From Bowdeniella nasicola (lineage in GTDB: Bacteria; Actinomycetota; Actinomycetes; Actinomycetales; Actinomycetaceae): a DNA stretch of 64,000 bases. Below, one piece after another: positions 54,530-63,492 of this stretch (position 1 is its first letter; each line of letters starts with the position of its first letter). The notes beneath the pieces were generated by a model, which was not told the origin of the DNA, did no database searches, and was given only the letters and a program-made list of their open reading frames with translations. The DNA is taken from positions 62,001 through 126,000 of the forward strand of contig NZ_FNQV01000006.1 of NCBI RefSeq assembly GCF_900107735.1. The letters are read 5' to 3'. The translations under genes were made by a program, and so were the position numbers.

Positions 54530-56641
54530 ATGACGGACACTGATACCAGTACGCCCATCCATCCGGACTCCAATCCCGCCCCTCACCTCGCATTCCTCGA
54601 CGATGTCGAAGGCGAGAAGGCCCTGACCTGGGTCAAGGAGCGTAATGCCGAGGCCGAAGCGACCCTCGCTTCGACGTCCCGCTACGGCGAGCTGCGCGAT
54701 GGCGTCCTGGCCATCTTGGACTCGACCGACAAGATCCCGGGTGTTGTCCAGCGCGGCGACTACCTCTATAACGTCTGGACCGACGCCGAGCACGAACGAG
54801 GCATCTGGCGCCGCACCACCTGGGAGTCCTACCGCAGCGATAATCCCGAGTGGGAAGTCCTCATCGACGTCGATGCGCTCGCCGAGGCCGAGGACACCCC
54901 GTGGGTGTGGCACGGCGCGACGGTGCTGCGCCCCGGAAACAACCGGGCACTGATTGACCTCTCGCGCGGCGGTTCCGATGCTGATATCACCCGTGAATTC
55001 GACCTTGAAACCAAGCAGTTCGTCGATGACGGCTTCTACCGCCCGGAGGCCAAGGGCTCAATGCAGTGGGCCGATACGACGGGCGAAAGCGTCTTCGTGG
55101 CGACCGACTTCGGCGAAGGCAGCCTCACCGATTCCGGCTATCCCCGGGTCGTCAAGCGGCTGCGCCGCGACCAGCCAATGGACCAGGCCGAAACGATCTT
55201 CGAGGGCGAAACAACTGATATCTCGGTCGGCGCTGCGTACAACCGGCTCGATGACCGCACCTTTGTCTACCGCAGCACTACGTTCTACACAGGCGAATTC
55301 TTCGAACTCACGGACGAGGGACTCGTCAAGATCGATATCCCCGAGTCCGCCCACGGCTCCGTGTGGACCGACTGGCTCATCGTGCGCCTGCGTGATGCCT
55401 GGCAGGTCGGCGGCCAGACGTTTGCCGCCGGCTCGATCCTCGTCATCAACTACGAAGAATTTCTTTCCGGCAAGCGCGAATTCACCGAGCTGTTCGCCCC
55501 GACGGCAAGCGCCACCGCGGTCGACATCACCGCGACGAAGACTTTCCTTGTCCTGACCATCCTGGATGACGTTGTCAACCGCATCGAGCTGTTCACCCCG
55601 CCCGTCGGCGACGACGCGTGGACGAGCCAGCCGCTCGATTTCGTCTCCGGCGTCGTACCGGAGACGACCGAGGGGCAGCGTCCCATCGTGACGGCCTCGG
55701 TCGCGGCGATCGACAGCGAAACGAGCGATGACCTGTGGGTCACGATCGAGTCGTTCAACCTGCCCTCGACTCTCGCGGTTGCCCACCTGGCCTCCGATGG
55801 CAGCGTCACCGAGGTCGAGACGCTGAAGTCGCTTCCCGCATACTACGACGCGGACGGCGTCGAGGTGAGCCAGCACTTCGCGACGAGCGAGGACGGCACG
55901 AAGGTCCCCTACTTCCAGATCAGCCCCGTCGGCGCCACCGCTGACGGCTCCACCCCGACGCTGCTCTATGGCTACGGCGGCTTCGAGGTCTCCCTCACCC
56001 CGAGCTACTTCGCGGTCGCGGGTAAGTCGTGGGTCGAACGCGGCGGCGTCTACGTCATCGCCAACATTCGTGGCGGCGGCGAATACGGGCCGCAGTGGCA
56101 CAAGTCCGCCCTGAAGGAAAACCGCCACAAGGCCTACGAAGATTTCGCGGCCGTCGCCAAGGATCTCGTCGAGCGCGGCGTCACGACGCCCGAGCACCTC
56201 GGCGCCCAGGGCGGATCCAACGGTGGCCTCCTCATGGGCAACATGCTGACGCAGTACCCGGAGCTCTTCGGCGCGATCGTCTGCCAGGTGCCGCTGCTCG
56301 ACATGCGGCGCTACACCAAGCTGCTCGCAGGCGCTTCGTGGGCCGCCGAGTACGGCGATCCGGACGATCCGGCGCAGTGGGAGTTCATTAAAACCTTCTC
56401 GCCGTTCCATCTCTTTGATCCCGACGCGAGCTACCCGCCCATTTTGTTCACGACGTCGACGCGCGACGACCGCGTCCATCCGGCCCACGCCCGCACGCTC
56501 GCCTTCGAGATGCTGGCCGCCGGCAAGGACGTGACCTACTTCGAGAACATCGAGGGCGGCCACGGCGGTGCGGCAACAAACGCCCAGCGCGCTATGATGC
56601 AGGCCTATGCCTACGAATTCCTCTGGCAGCGGCTGAACTAA
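54530..56641 (+). CDS. Prolyl oligopeptidase family protein (S9A)
   Basis: A 703-residue cytoplasmic serine peptidase. The N-terminal beta-propeller (about 70-400) starts with YLYNVWTDAEHERGIWRR. The C-terminal hydrolase has the nucleophile in GGSNGGLLMGN near residue 565, Asp in TRDDRVHPAHA and His in EGGHGGAATN. YGYGGFEVSLTPSY is also a family mark. It cleaves short peptides, often after Pro. No signal peptide. It follows the MFS gene and ends at a terminator shared with the convergent gene. Confidence 0.93.
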   Translation: MTDTDTSTPIHPDSNPAPHLAFLDDVEGEKALTWVKERNAEAEATLASTSRYGELRDGVLAILDSTDKIPGVVQRGDYLYNVWTDAEHERGIWRRTTWESYRSDNPEWEVLIDVDALAEAEDTPWVWHGATVLRPGNNRALIDLSRGGSDADITREFDLETKQFVDDGFYRPEAKGSMQWADTTGESVFVATDFGEGSLTDSGYPRVVKRLRRDQPMDQAETIFEGETTDISVGAAYNRLDDRTFVYRSTTFYTGEFFELTDEGLVKIDIPESAHGSVWTDWLIVRLRDAWQVGGQTFAAGSILVINYEEFLSGKREFTELFAPTASATAVDITATKTFLVLTILDDVVNRIELFTPPVGDDAWTSQPLDFVSGVVPETTEGQRPIVTASVAAIDSETSDDLWVTIESFNLPSTLAVAHLASDGSVTEVETLKSLPAYYDADGVEVSQHFATSEDGTKVPYFQISPVGATADGSTPTLLYGYGGFEVSLTPSYFAVAGKSWVERGGVYVIANIRGGGEYGPQWHKSALKENRHKAYEDFAAVAKDLVERGVTTPEHLGAQGGSNGGLLMGNMLTQYPELFGAIVCQVPLLDMRRYTKLLAGASWAAEYGDPDDPAQWEFIKTFSPFHLFDPDASYPPILFTTSTRDDRVHPAHARTLAFEMLAAGKDVTYFENIEGGHGGAATNAQRAMMQAYAYEFLWQRLN

Positions 56642-56661
56642 GACGCAGACACCACACACAC

Positions 56662-56697
56662 AAGGGCTGCCCCAGGATTACTCCCGGGGCAGCCTTT
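56662..56697. terminator. Bidirectional terminator, S9 peptidase
   Basis: AAGGGCTGCCCC pairs with GGGGCAGCCTTT (one G-T pair) around a short loop, with a TTTAT end on the plus strand. Confidence 0.75.
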
Positions 56698-56711
56698 ATG
56701 TTTATGCCAGA

Positions 56712-57512
56712 CTAGCGATTCTCGTTCGGATCGATCCGCTCGCCATAGCGCGGCGGCTCGTCATTGGACGGCGGAGTGCTCGGCGGATTCTCGCCATAAC
56801 GCGGCTGATCCTGCGGTGCCGCAAACGGGTCCGAGGTATCTCCGCGGACTGGACGTTGCTCACCATAACCCGGCTGCTGACCGTAACCCGGCGCCTGCCC
56901 ATAGCCCGGCTGCTGACCGTAACCCGGCTGCGGCTGGCCATAGCCTGCCTGCGGACCGCCATAGCCACCGCCATAACCGCCCTGCATGCCCTGCATCTGG
57001 GCGATCGCTTCGCGTCGGCGGCGGTTAACCCGCAGCAGCCAGACGATGCCAACGATGAGCAGCACGAGACCCGCGAGCGAGGCCAGCAGGCCAATGAGTA
57101 TCGGGGTGCCAAGTGCGCCCGGGTTGTTCGCGATCTCTTCGACCGCCGAGGCCGGGCCCACCACGAGGGAACCGTCAGTACCGCAGTTGATGGTGTACTC
57201 GCCGGCCGAGGGGGCTTCGTAGATCGTCAGCCCCTGGATATCGGAGACCGAGGCGGCCGTGCCACTTGCGTCGAGATTGCAGGACAGGTCCGTTTGGTTC
57301 TGCGTCGTCACGAAGACCCGATCACCCTGGTTCAGCGAGATCGTGCCGCCATCGGAGACTTCCTGGAACGAGGACAGGTCCATGTTTCCAATGACGCTCA
57401 TGCCCGCAGCAATAAGACCGCCGAAGAAGCCGAACACCAACATGAGGGCGCCTAAGACAATCGAAAGAACGGGGCCCGTACGAGACGGAATCGGTGGTGC
57501 TCCAGCACTCAT
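56712..57512 (-). CDS. Two-helix membrane protein with Gly-Tyr-Gln-rich tail
   Basis: A 266-residue protein: first helix at about 12-35, an exported domain (about 40-135) with two Cys (LSCNLD, INCGTD) and strand-like repeats, second helix at about 139-161 (ILIGLLASLAGLVLLIVG in part), basic RVNRRRRE, then a low-complexity cytoplasmic tail of repeated GYGQQP units ending in Pro/Glu-rich sequence. ATG at 57512 with AAGGAG 6 bases before was chosen; an ATG 8 codons upstream is weaker. Similar build to the LppM-like gene of this window. Function unknown. Confidence 0.75.
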   Translation of the reverse strand: MSAGAPPIPSRTGPVLSIVLGALMLVFGFFGGLIAAGMSVIGNMDLSSFQEVSDGGTISLNQGDRVFVTTQNQTDLSCNLDASGTAASVSDIQGLTIYEAPSAGEYTINCGTDGSLVVGPASAVEEIANNPGALGTPILIGLLASLAGLVLLIVGIVWLLRVNRRRREAIAQMQGMQGGYGGGYGGPQAGYGQPQPGYGQQPGYGQAPGYGQQPGYGEQRPVRGDTSDPFAAPQDQPRYGENPPSTPPSNDEPPRYGERIDPNENR

Positions 57513-57617
57513 CGCAGCTCCTTGTGTGGGATGCATTAACGGTTGTCAGTCTACGCGCCTCGCGGAGAAATTCGAGACACGGACCACATAACCGAGGTCT
57601 AGATGTTATCGACAACG

Positions 57618-57636
57618 TGTCTATAAGATAGAGACA
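57618..57636. promoter_or_regulatory. Palindrome ending at the DUF2871 gene start
   Basis: TGTCTATA-AGA-TAGAGACA, 7 of 8 pairs, whose last base is the A of the start codon. A repressor bound here would block translation start or transcription; no regulator is known. Confidence 0.35.
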
Positions 57637-58112
57637 TGATGTCGACAAACCGTTCCACCGCCGCTACTACTCCGTCCAAAACGCTCACGTTTGCCTACCT
57701 CGCAGCCGGCTACACCGTCGCCGGTCTCCTTGCCGGTCTCGGCTACCGCGAGCTCACCCGCCACTCCGACTTTGATGGCTTCACCCAGCTCGCCGTCATG
57801 CACACCCACCTGCTGGTCCTCGGCACCTCGATGATGCTGGTCTTCATGCTCATCGAAGCCGTTTTCCGGCTCTCAGCCCACAAGTTCTTCACGGCCTTCT
57901 TCTGGGTCTACAACGCGGGCGTCATCATCACCTCTGCGATGATGGGTGTCATCGGCTACCGACAGCTGGAAGGACTCGAGCACTCCAAGGCGCTTGCTGG
58001 AATCTCGGGCACGGGCCACATCCTCATCACGATCGCCTTCGTACTGTTTTTCCTCTGCCTCTTCCGCGCCGTCAAAGCCCGCGAGACTGTTTCCGCCCAG
58101 CCGGTTGCCTAA
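57636..58112 (+). CDS. DUF2871 family membrane protein
   Basis: A 158-residue protein with four helices: AYLAAGYTVAGLLAGLGY, then THLLVLGTSMMLVFMLIEAVF, AFFWVYNAGVIITSAMMG and ILITIAFVLFFLCLF. The QLAVMHTHLLVLG segment with its histidines is the mark of DUF2871, seen in many Actinobacteria and Firmicutes and reminiscent of heme-copper oxidase-like proteins; no function known. No ribosome site precedes the doubled ATG, so the mRNA may be leaderless. A palindrome overlaps the start. Confidence 0.85.
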   Translation: MMSTNRSTAATTPSKTLTFAYLAAGYTVAGLLAGLGYRELTRHSDFDGFTQLAVMHTHLLVLGTSMMLVFMLIEAVFRLSAHKFFTAFFWVYNAGVIITSAMMGVIGYRQLEGLEHSKALAGISGTGHILITIAFVLFFLCLFRAVKARETVSAQPVA

Positions 58113-58172
58113 CGGCTCCCACCTTCCTAGGCTCAGAAGTGAAAGACCCGCAACGGAGCTTTAAGGAGCATC

Positions 58173-58604
58173 ATGGCTGACTACATTGATCCGAGCGTCG
58201 ACCACGGCAAGAAGCCGTATGTTATCGACATCGAAAAGGAGACAGTCGGTAACGATCTGTTCCGCAAGACGATTTGGACGGGCGCCCACCTGCAGGCCAC
58301 GCTTATGACCATTCCGGTCGGAGGCGACATCGGCCTTGAGGTCCACGAGGAAAACGACCAGTTCCTGCGTCTGGAGCAGGGCAAGGGTCGCTGCCAGATG
58401 GGACCGTCCAAGGACGATCTGTCATTCGATGAAGAGGTCGAAGACGACTGGGCCATTTTCGTTCCGGCCGGAACCTGGCACAATGTGACGAACATTGGCG
58501 ATGAGCCGATGAAGCTGTACGCGATCTACGGTCCGGCCGATCACGAGCCCGGCACCGTTCACAAGACCCAGGAAGATGCCGAGAACGATCCGCACGAACA
58601 CTGA
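58173..58604 (+). CDS. Cupin domain protein
   Basis: A 143-residue single-cupin protein. The metal-binding motif 1 is VGGDIGLEVHEENDQFLRLEQG (given as GLEVHEENDQFLRLEQG) and motif 2 FVPAGTWHNVTN, so three His and a Glu may bind metal. Related proteins are of unknown role, found with stress genes. TTAAGGAG lies 6 bases before the ATG. Its 3' end overlaps the next ORF by 29 bases. Confidence 0.88.
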   Translation: MADYIDPSVDHGKKPYVIDIEKETVGNDLFRKTIWTGAHLQATLMTIPVGGDIGLEVHEENDQFLRLEQGKGRCQMGPSKDDLSFDEEVEDDWAIFVPAGTWHNVTNIGDEPMKLYAIYGPADHEPGTVHKTQEDAENDPHEH

Positions 58605-59079
58605 TTCGCTTCCTACCCCAAGGACGCTGAACGAAAACGAGCCGTCCGCCCCTAGCCGGGGGCGGACGGCTCGCCTTGTCAAAGCCGGCGCTATCGCGCT
58701 GGCGACACTACTAGTCATCGGGCTGCCGACGGACATCATCCCGAATCCGATCTTCGGCCGCGAGGTTCCGGTGCGCGCGTGGGAATACCCCGTGCTCGCA
58801 TTGACCGTCGTGCTGACGTTCGCGTGGTTCGCTATTCAAGCGCCGCGCCGTCCGAAGGACGATGGCCGGTTGGCCGGCGGCCTCACCCTCGCCCTGTTCG
58901 CCGTGGCCTGTCCCGTATGCAACAAGATCATCTTGCTGCTGCTCGGGGCATCTGGAGCGATGGGCTTCTGGGCCCCTTTGCAGCCCTATATCGCCGTCTT
59001 TTCGGTCGCGGCGCTCGCCGTGGCGCTGTATCTGCGCATCCGCAATCGCGATTGCACGACCGAGGCCTGCGCCGCCTAG
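58576..59079 (+). CDS. Membrane protein with CPVCN motif
   Basis: A 167-residue protein with a hydrophilic start and about four helices. The helix ALFAVACPVCNKIILLLLG holds a CPVCN pair that could bind metal or form a thiol redox site, followed by GASGAMGFWAPLQPYIAVFS. A Cys-containing tail (RDCTTEACAA) ends it. Similar proteins of actinobacteria have no assigned role. The ATG at 58576 lies within the cupin gene; no later in-frame start keeps the first helix. A 14-bp hairpin falls in its codons 22-33. Confidence 0.65.
   Translation: MPRTIRTNTDSLPTPRTLNENEPSAPSRGRTARLVKAGAIALATLLVIGLPTDIIPNPIFGREVPVRAWEYPVLALTVVLTFAWFAIQAPRRPKDDGRLAGGLTLALFAVACPVCNKIILLLLGASGAMGFWAPLQPYIAVFSVAALAVALYLRIRNRDCTTEACAA
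58639..58672 (+). terminator. Terminator-like hairpin inside the start of the CPVCN gene
   Basis: GAGCCGTCCGCCCC pairs perfectly with its complement over 14 bp around a 6-base loop, 35 bases after the cupin stop. There is no T run, so it may terminate poorly or act as an attenuator. Confidence 0.5.
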
Positions 59080-59558
59080 CTCGCTTCGTCCTTGGAAGGC
59101 AGCGCCGGGCGAGCCGGCGCTAGCGCGAGGATCGGGCGCGCACGCATCGGCGGGCGCGGCTCCGGGAGCCGGCCCTTGAGCCGGATCCCATGCGGCACAA
59201 CGACGACATCGCCGGCTGGTCCCGCCGCGAAGACGCGGTGGGAGCGACGAGCATCGGCTTCTTCTTGCAACTGGATCAGCTGGCGCGCGGCGCGCTGCAT
59301 ATCGCGCTCCATCTTCTTCAGCTTGCTGCGCAGTTCAATGATGTGGCGAATACCCGCGAGGTTGATGCCTTCGTCGCGGCTGAGCCGCTGGATCTCGCGC
59401 AGCGCCTCCACATCATCGCGGCTGTAGCGCCGCCCCTTGCCTCGGGCCCGCGAGGGCGTAACGAGGCCGAGGCGGTCGTACTGCCGCAGCGTCTGGGGGT
59501 GCATGCCCGCGAGTTCGGCAGCGACCGAGATGACGAACGTGGGTTCTTCAGTTGTCAT
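59076..59558 (-). CDS. hspR: Heat shock repressor HspR (MerR family)
   Basis: Represses the dnaK operon and clpB by binding HAIR sites together with DnaK. The 160-residue protein has the MerR helix-turn-helix VISVAAELAGMHPQTLRQYDRLGLV (given as AAELAGMHPQTLRQYDRLGL), RARGKGRRYSRDDV, then a helical dimer region with IQRLSRDEGINLAGIRHII. The C-terminal 70 residues are Arg/Pro-rich and longer than in streptomycetes. It is the last gene of dnaK-grpE-dnaJ-hspR, 14 bases after dnaJ. Its stop shares CTAG with a convergent gene. Confidence 0.95.
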   Translation of the reverse strand: MTTEEPTFVISVAAELAGMHPQTLRQYDRLGLVTPSRARGKGRRYSRDDVEALREIQRLSRDEGINLAGIRHIIELRSKLKKMERDMQRAARQLIQLQEEADARRSHRVFAAGPAGDVVVVPHGIRLKGRLPEPRPPMRARPILALAPARPALPSKDEAS

Positions 59559-59572
59559 CGGCGCTTACCTCC

Positions 59573-60586
59573 TCACTGACGGGCTCGCGCGGCCAGGTCG
59601 GCGCGCGGATTATCTCCAGCTGTTGCGGCCTTCAGGGCCTCGATGGCGTCCTTCGCCTCGTCGGACAGGTGATGCGGCACCTGGATCGCGACGGTTAGGA
59701 GCAGGTCTCCCTTGCCCTTCTTCGTCTCGATGCCGCGGCCCTTGACGCGCAGCACGCGACCGGAGGGCGTGCCGGCCGGTACCCGCACGCGCACGGTCGA
59801 ACCATCGAGCGTGGGGACCTCAACCGTCGCCCCGAGCGCGGCTTCGGCGTAGGTGACGGGCAGCTCCATCCGCAGGTTGTTGCCGTCCATCTCGAAGACG
59901 GGATGCGGCGTGACTCTCACGGTGATGATCATGTCGCCGGCCGGGCCGCCGTTGCTGCCAGGGTGTCCCTTGCCGCGCAGTTTGATCTTCTGGCCGTTCT
60001 TCACGCCCGCGGGGATGCGGACGTTGATCGAGCGGCCGTCGACCTGCAGCGTGACGGTTTCACCCGTTGCTGCCTGGCGAAAGCCGAGCGTCGTTGCGGC
60101 ATGCAGATCCGCGCCGGACTGGGGGCTCGGAGCGAATCCGCCGAAGCCACCAAAGCCGCCGCCAGAGCGCCGGGTTCGGGTACCGCCACCGCCGAACATC
60201 TTGAGGATGTCGTCGATATCGGGACCGCCGTCGCCGCCGGTTTCGAAGCGGACGTTTCCGCCGCCACCAAACATGCCGGAAAAGACGTCTTCAAATCCGC
60301 CGCCGGGCCCGCCGGGGCCGCCCGGACCGGCAGAGAAGCGAGCTCCTCCGCCGGCCATGGCGCGGATGGCGTCGTATTCTTCGCGCTTCTTTGGATCGGA
60401 CAGGACCGCGTAGGCCTCGCCGACTTCCTTGAACTTCGCCTCGGCGGCCTTGTCCCCCGGGTTTTGGTCCGGGTGGTAGGTCCGCGCGAGTTTGCGATAC
60501 GACTTCTTGATCGCGGCGGCATCGGCGTCTTTCGGCACGCCGAGCACCTGATAAAAGTCCTTATCGAACCAGTCTTGGCTGGCCAT
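59573..60586 (-). CDS. dnaJ: DnaJ co-chaperone without zinc fingers
   Basis: Hsp40 partner of DnaK. The 337-residue protein has the J domain (about 8-75) with HPD in TYHPDQNPG, a Gly/Phe-rich region (about 80-165) with GGPGGPGGGFEDVFSG, and two C-terminal substrate-binding barrels from GADLHAATTLGFRQAA. There is no CxxCxGxG zinc region and indeed no cysteine at all, so it is of type II (CbpA-like), as is also seen in the dnaK operon of bifidobacteria and relatives. Follows grpE by 37 bases. Confidence 0.94.
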   Translation of the reverse strand: MASQDWFDKDFYQVLGVPKDADAAAIKKSYRKLARTYHPDQNPGDKAAEAKFKEVGEAYAVLSDPKKREEYDAIRAMAGGGARFSAGPGGPGGPGGGFEDVFSGMFGGGGNVRFETGGDGGPDIDDILKMFGGGGTRTRRSGGGFGGFGGFAPSPQSGADLHAATTLGFRQAATGETVTLQVDGRSINVRIPAGVKNGQKIKLRGKGHPGSNGGPAGDMIITVRVTPHPVFEMDGNNLRMELPVTYAEAALGATVEVPTLDGSTVRVRVPAGTPSGRVLRVKGRGIETKKGKGDLLLTVAIQVPHHLSDEAKDAIEALKAATAGDNPRADLAARARQ

Positions 60587-60623
60587 GACGCCTCACCTCC
60601 ACGTGTGTTGTTGGGATTGCGAT

Positions 60624-61355
60624 TTACTCAGGGTTGGACACCGCCACTCGGGCGGCTCTAAGGACCTTGTCGCCCATCTTGTAACCGGGCTGCATGACCT
60701 GCGCGATCGTGGCGACCGAGACCTCGGAGGACGGGGTGGCCATGAGTGCCTCGTGCACCTCTGGGTCGAACTCTTCGCCGGCTTCGCCAAAGCGGGAGAC
60801 CTTGAAGTGCTGCTCCAGGGTGTTTTCCAGCTTGGTCGCAACCGTCGCAAAGGTACCGTTGAGGTCACCGTGCTGGCGGGCGAGCGCAATATCGTCAAGG
60901 ACGCTGAACAGCGCTTCCACGACGTCGGCGACGCCCTGATCCTTGGCCTGGGAGGCCGCCTCGCGGGAGCGGCGAACGAAGTTCGCATACTCCTGCTCGG
61001 TGTTGTACTGCGCGGCGCGCGAGCGGGCCAGATCGTCGGTCAGCTTGGCGTTTTCGGCCTTGAGATCGGCGAGGTTGGACTGGGCCTCATCCTGCGCGGG
61101 GGTCTCCTCCACGTAGGCGGGGCCGAACTTGTCCCCTTCGGGATGCGTATCGGCGCTGGCGCCGGCATCTTCCGTCGTGAACTCCGCGGCCTGCGCCGCA
61201 TGAGTCTCGTCGACCTCGTCCGTCACCGGGGACTCCCCCTGGTGGCCGCCAGGTTCGGCCTCAGCCGGAGCCTGGCGCACCTTGCCAGTTTCGGGGTCGA
61301 TCCGACGACGATCACGCACGATCGGCTTCTCGTCGTTGTTCTCGAAATCCGTCAC
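60624..61355 (-). CDS. grpE: Nucleotide exchange factor GrpE
   Basis: Releases ADP from DnaK. The 243-residue protein has a long acidic disordered N-terminus (about 1-90), a coiled-coil (about 90-135; LADLKAENAKLTDDLARSRA) and the conserved head: YANFVRRSREAASQAK, VEALFSVLDDIALARQ, HFKVSRFGEAGEEFDP and IAQVMQPGYKMGDKVLRAA. GTG start at 61355 directly abuts the dnaK stop codon, so it is translationally coupled. Confidence 0.95.
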   Translation of the reverse strand: MTDFENNDEKPIVRDRRRIDPETGKVRQAPAEAEPGGHQGESPVTDEVDETHAAQAAEFTTEDAGASADTHPEGDKFGPAYVEETPAQDEAQSNLADLKAENAKLTDDLARSRAAQYNTEQEYANFVRRSREAASQAKDQGVADVVEALFSVLDDIALARQHGDLNGTFATVATKLENTLEQHFKVSRFGEAGEEFDPEVHEALMATPSSEVSVATIAQVMQPGYKMGDKVLRAARVAVSNPE

Positions 61356-63215
61356 TTACTTCTTCTCTTCCTCATCGTCGACGATCTCGGCGTCAACGAC
61401 GTCCTCGTCGGCGTTGGGGCTCTCGCCGGCCGGGGCCTGCTCGCCCGCAGCCTGCTCGGCCTGGCCCTGGTTGTAGAGCGCCTGACCGATCTTCTGCGCC
61501 TCTTCGGTCACCTTGGACTGGGCCGTGGTGATGGCATCGAAGTCGTCGCCTTCCAGCGCCTTCTTCAGATCATCGACGGCGGTCTGTACCGAGGTGGAGA
61601 CGTCGGCCGGGATCTTGTCCGCGTTGTCCTTCAGGAGCTTCTCGGTGCCGTAGACGAGCTGCTCGGCGGAGTTGCGGGTGTCGGCTTCCTCACGGCGCTT
61701 CTTGTCTTCGGCAGCGTGCGATTCGGCTTCCTTCACCATGCGGTCGATCTCGTCCTTGGAGATGCCGGAGCCGCCGGTGATCGTCATCGACTGCTCCTTG
61801 CCCGTGCCACGATCCTTGGCGGAGACGTGGACGATGCCGTTGGCGTCGATGTCGAAGGTCACCTCGATCTGGGGCACGCCGCGGGGGGCCGGGGCGATGC
61901 CGGTGAGGTCGAAGGTGCCGAGCGGCTTGTTGTCCCGGGCGAACTCGCGCTCACCCTGGTAGACCTGGATCAGCACGGAGGGCTGGTTGTCTTCCGCAGT
62001 GGAGAACACCTCGGAGCGCTTCGTCGGGATCGCCGTGTTGCGCTCGATGAGGCGGGTCATGACGCCGCCCTTGGTCTCGATACCGAGGGAGAGCGGGGTG
62101 ACGTCGATCAGCAGGACGTCCTTGCGGTCGCCCTTGATGACACCGGCCTGCAGGGCGGCGCCGACGGCGACGACCTCGTCCGGGTTCACGCCCTTGTTGG
62201 GCTCCTTGCCACCGGTCAGCTCGGTCACGACTTCGGTCACGGCCGGCATACGGGTCGAGCCGCCCACGAGGACGACGTGGTCGATTTCGGAAACGGAGAT
62301 GCCGGCGTCCTTGATGACGTTGTTAAACGGTGTCTTGGTGCGGTCGAGCAGATCCTTGGTCATTTCCTCGAAGTGGGCTCGGGTGAGCTTTTCTTCCAGG
62401 TGGATCGGGCCGCCTTCGCCCATCGAGAGGTAGTGCAGCGAGATATCGGTCGAGGTCGCGGTCGACAGTTCCTTCTTGGCCTGCTCCGCGGCATCCTTCA
62501 GACGCTGCAGCGCGATCTTGTCCTTGGACAGATCCACGCCGTCCTTCGTCTTGACCTGCTCGACGAGCCAGTCGACGATGCGCTGATCCCAGTCGTCACC
62601 ACCGAGGCGGTTATCGCCGTTGGTCGCGCGCACCTGAATGGTGGAGAAGTCGTCCTCGTCCTTGCCGACTTCCAGCAGCGAGACGTCGAAGGTACCGCCA
62701 CCGAGGTCGAAGACCAGGATGAGTTCGTCTTCCTTACCCTTTTCCAGGCCGTAGGCGAGGGCCGCGGCCGTGGGCTCGTTGACGATACGCAGGACGTTGA
62801 GGCCAGCGATCTGGCCGGCGTCCTTGGTCGCCTGACGCTCTGCGTCGTTGAAGTAGGCCGGCACGGTGATGACGGCTTCTGTCACGGGCTCGCCGAGGTA
62901 CTCTTCCGCGTCGTGCTTGAGCTTGCCAAGAATACGCGCGGAGATTTCCGGGGCGGTGTACTTCTTGCCGTCGATATCGACCGACCAGTCGGTGCCCATG
63001 TGGCGCTTGACCGAGGAGATGGTGCGATCAACGTTGGTGACCGCCTGACGCTTGGCGATTTCGCCGACGAGGACATCGCCGTTCTTGGAAAACGCGACGA
63101 CAGACGGGGTGGTGCGAGCGCCTTCAGCGTTCGCGATGATGGTGGGCTCGCCGCCTTCGAGGGTGGCGATGGCCGAGTTTGTGGTGCCGAGGTCGATACC
63201 TACTGCACGTCCCAT
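61356..63215 (-). CDS. dnaK: Chaperone protein DnaK
   Basis: Hsp70. The 619-residue protein starts [19 protein letters not shown]; the ATPase motifs [16 protein letters not shown] and [17 protein letters not shown], the linker [14 protein letters not shown] and the substrate domain are intact. The C-terminal lid ends in a short acidic tail (VDDEEEKK). ATG at 63215 with AAAGGAG 8 bases before was chosen over an open upstream extension, because the family begins there. First gene of the heat shock operon; two HAIR sites lie 68 and 130 bases upstream. Confidence 0.97.
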   Translation of the reverse strand: MGRAVGIDLGTTNSAIATLEGGEPTIIANAEGARTTPSVVAFSKNGDVLVGEIAKRQAVTNVDRTISSVKRHMGTDWSVDIDGKKYTAPEISARILGKLKHDAEEYLGEPVTEAVITVPAYFNDAERQATKDAGQIAGLNVLRIVNEPTAAALAYGLEKGKEDELILVFDLGGGTFDVSLLEVGKDEDDFSTIQVRATNGDNRLGGDDWDQRIVDWLVEQVKTKDGVDLSKDKIALQRLKDAAEQAKKELSTATSTDISLHYLSMGEGGPIHLEEKLTRAHFEEMTKDLLDRTKTPFNNVIKDAGISVSEIDHVVLVGGSTRMPAVTEVVTELTGGKEPNKGVNPDEVVAVGAALQAGVIKGDRKDVLLIDVTPLSLGIETKGGVMTRLIERNTAIPTKRSEVFSTAEDNQPSVLIQVYQGEREFARDNKPLGTFDLTGIAPAPRGVPQIEVTFDIDANGIVHVSAKDRGTGKEQSMTITGGSGISKDEIDRMVKEAESHAAEDKKRREEADTRNSAEQLVYGTEKLLKDNADKIPADVSTSVQTAVDDLKKALEGDDFDAITTAQSKVTEEAQKIGQALYNQGQAEQAAGEQAPAGESPNADEDVVDAEIVDDEEEKK

Positions 63216-63282
63216 AAGTTCTGCTCCTTTTGTCGCGGCCGGGTCCGGCCCGAAGGTTCCGGACCGGCACGTCGACCTGATA

Positions 63283-63303
63283 GTTGAGTGGTCTGCACTC
63301 AAG
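63283..63303. promoter_or_regulatory. HAIR element 1 upstream of dnaK
   Basis: Read on the minus strand, CTTGAGT-N7-ACTCAAC: 13 of 14 arm positions fit the HAIR consensus. It lies 68 bases before the dnaK start. Confidence 0.88.
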
Positions 63304-63344
63304 TTTTCCAGTCGCTCGACTGTTGTCAAATCGACATCGGCAAA

Positions 63345-63365
63345 CTTGAGTCTAATAGGCTCAAC
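63345..63365. promoter_or_regulatory. HAIR element 2 upstream of dnaK
   Basis: CTTGAGT-N7-GCTCAAC, 12 of 14 arm positions, 41 bases beyond HAIR 1. Two sites before dnaK also occur in other actinobacteria. Confidence 0.78.
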
Positions 63366-63492
63366 TTAGCGGAGGCAGGAATTATTCCCGCCGCCCTATG
63401 GCGTGGCCCACAGGACACCTGCTGGCTCGATGAGCGAGCTAAACGTGCTACCGCGTTGAGTTTTTCTGCCCGATGAGCGATACGCTTCTGAT

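Noticed and set aside
60585-63287. A 900-codon open frame on the plus strand opposite dnaJ/grpE/dnaK
   Set aside because: It is the antisense shadow of the dnaK operon; GC-rich codon use in strongly expressed genes leaves the opposite frame open. Its translation is Gly/Val/Leu/Arg/Asp low-complexity with no motif.
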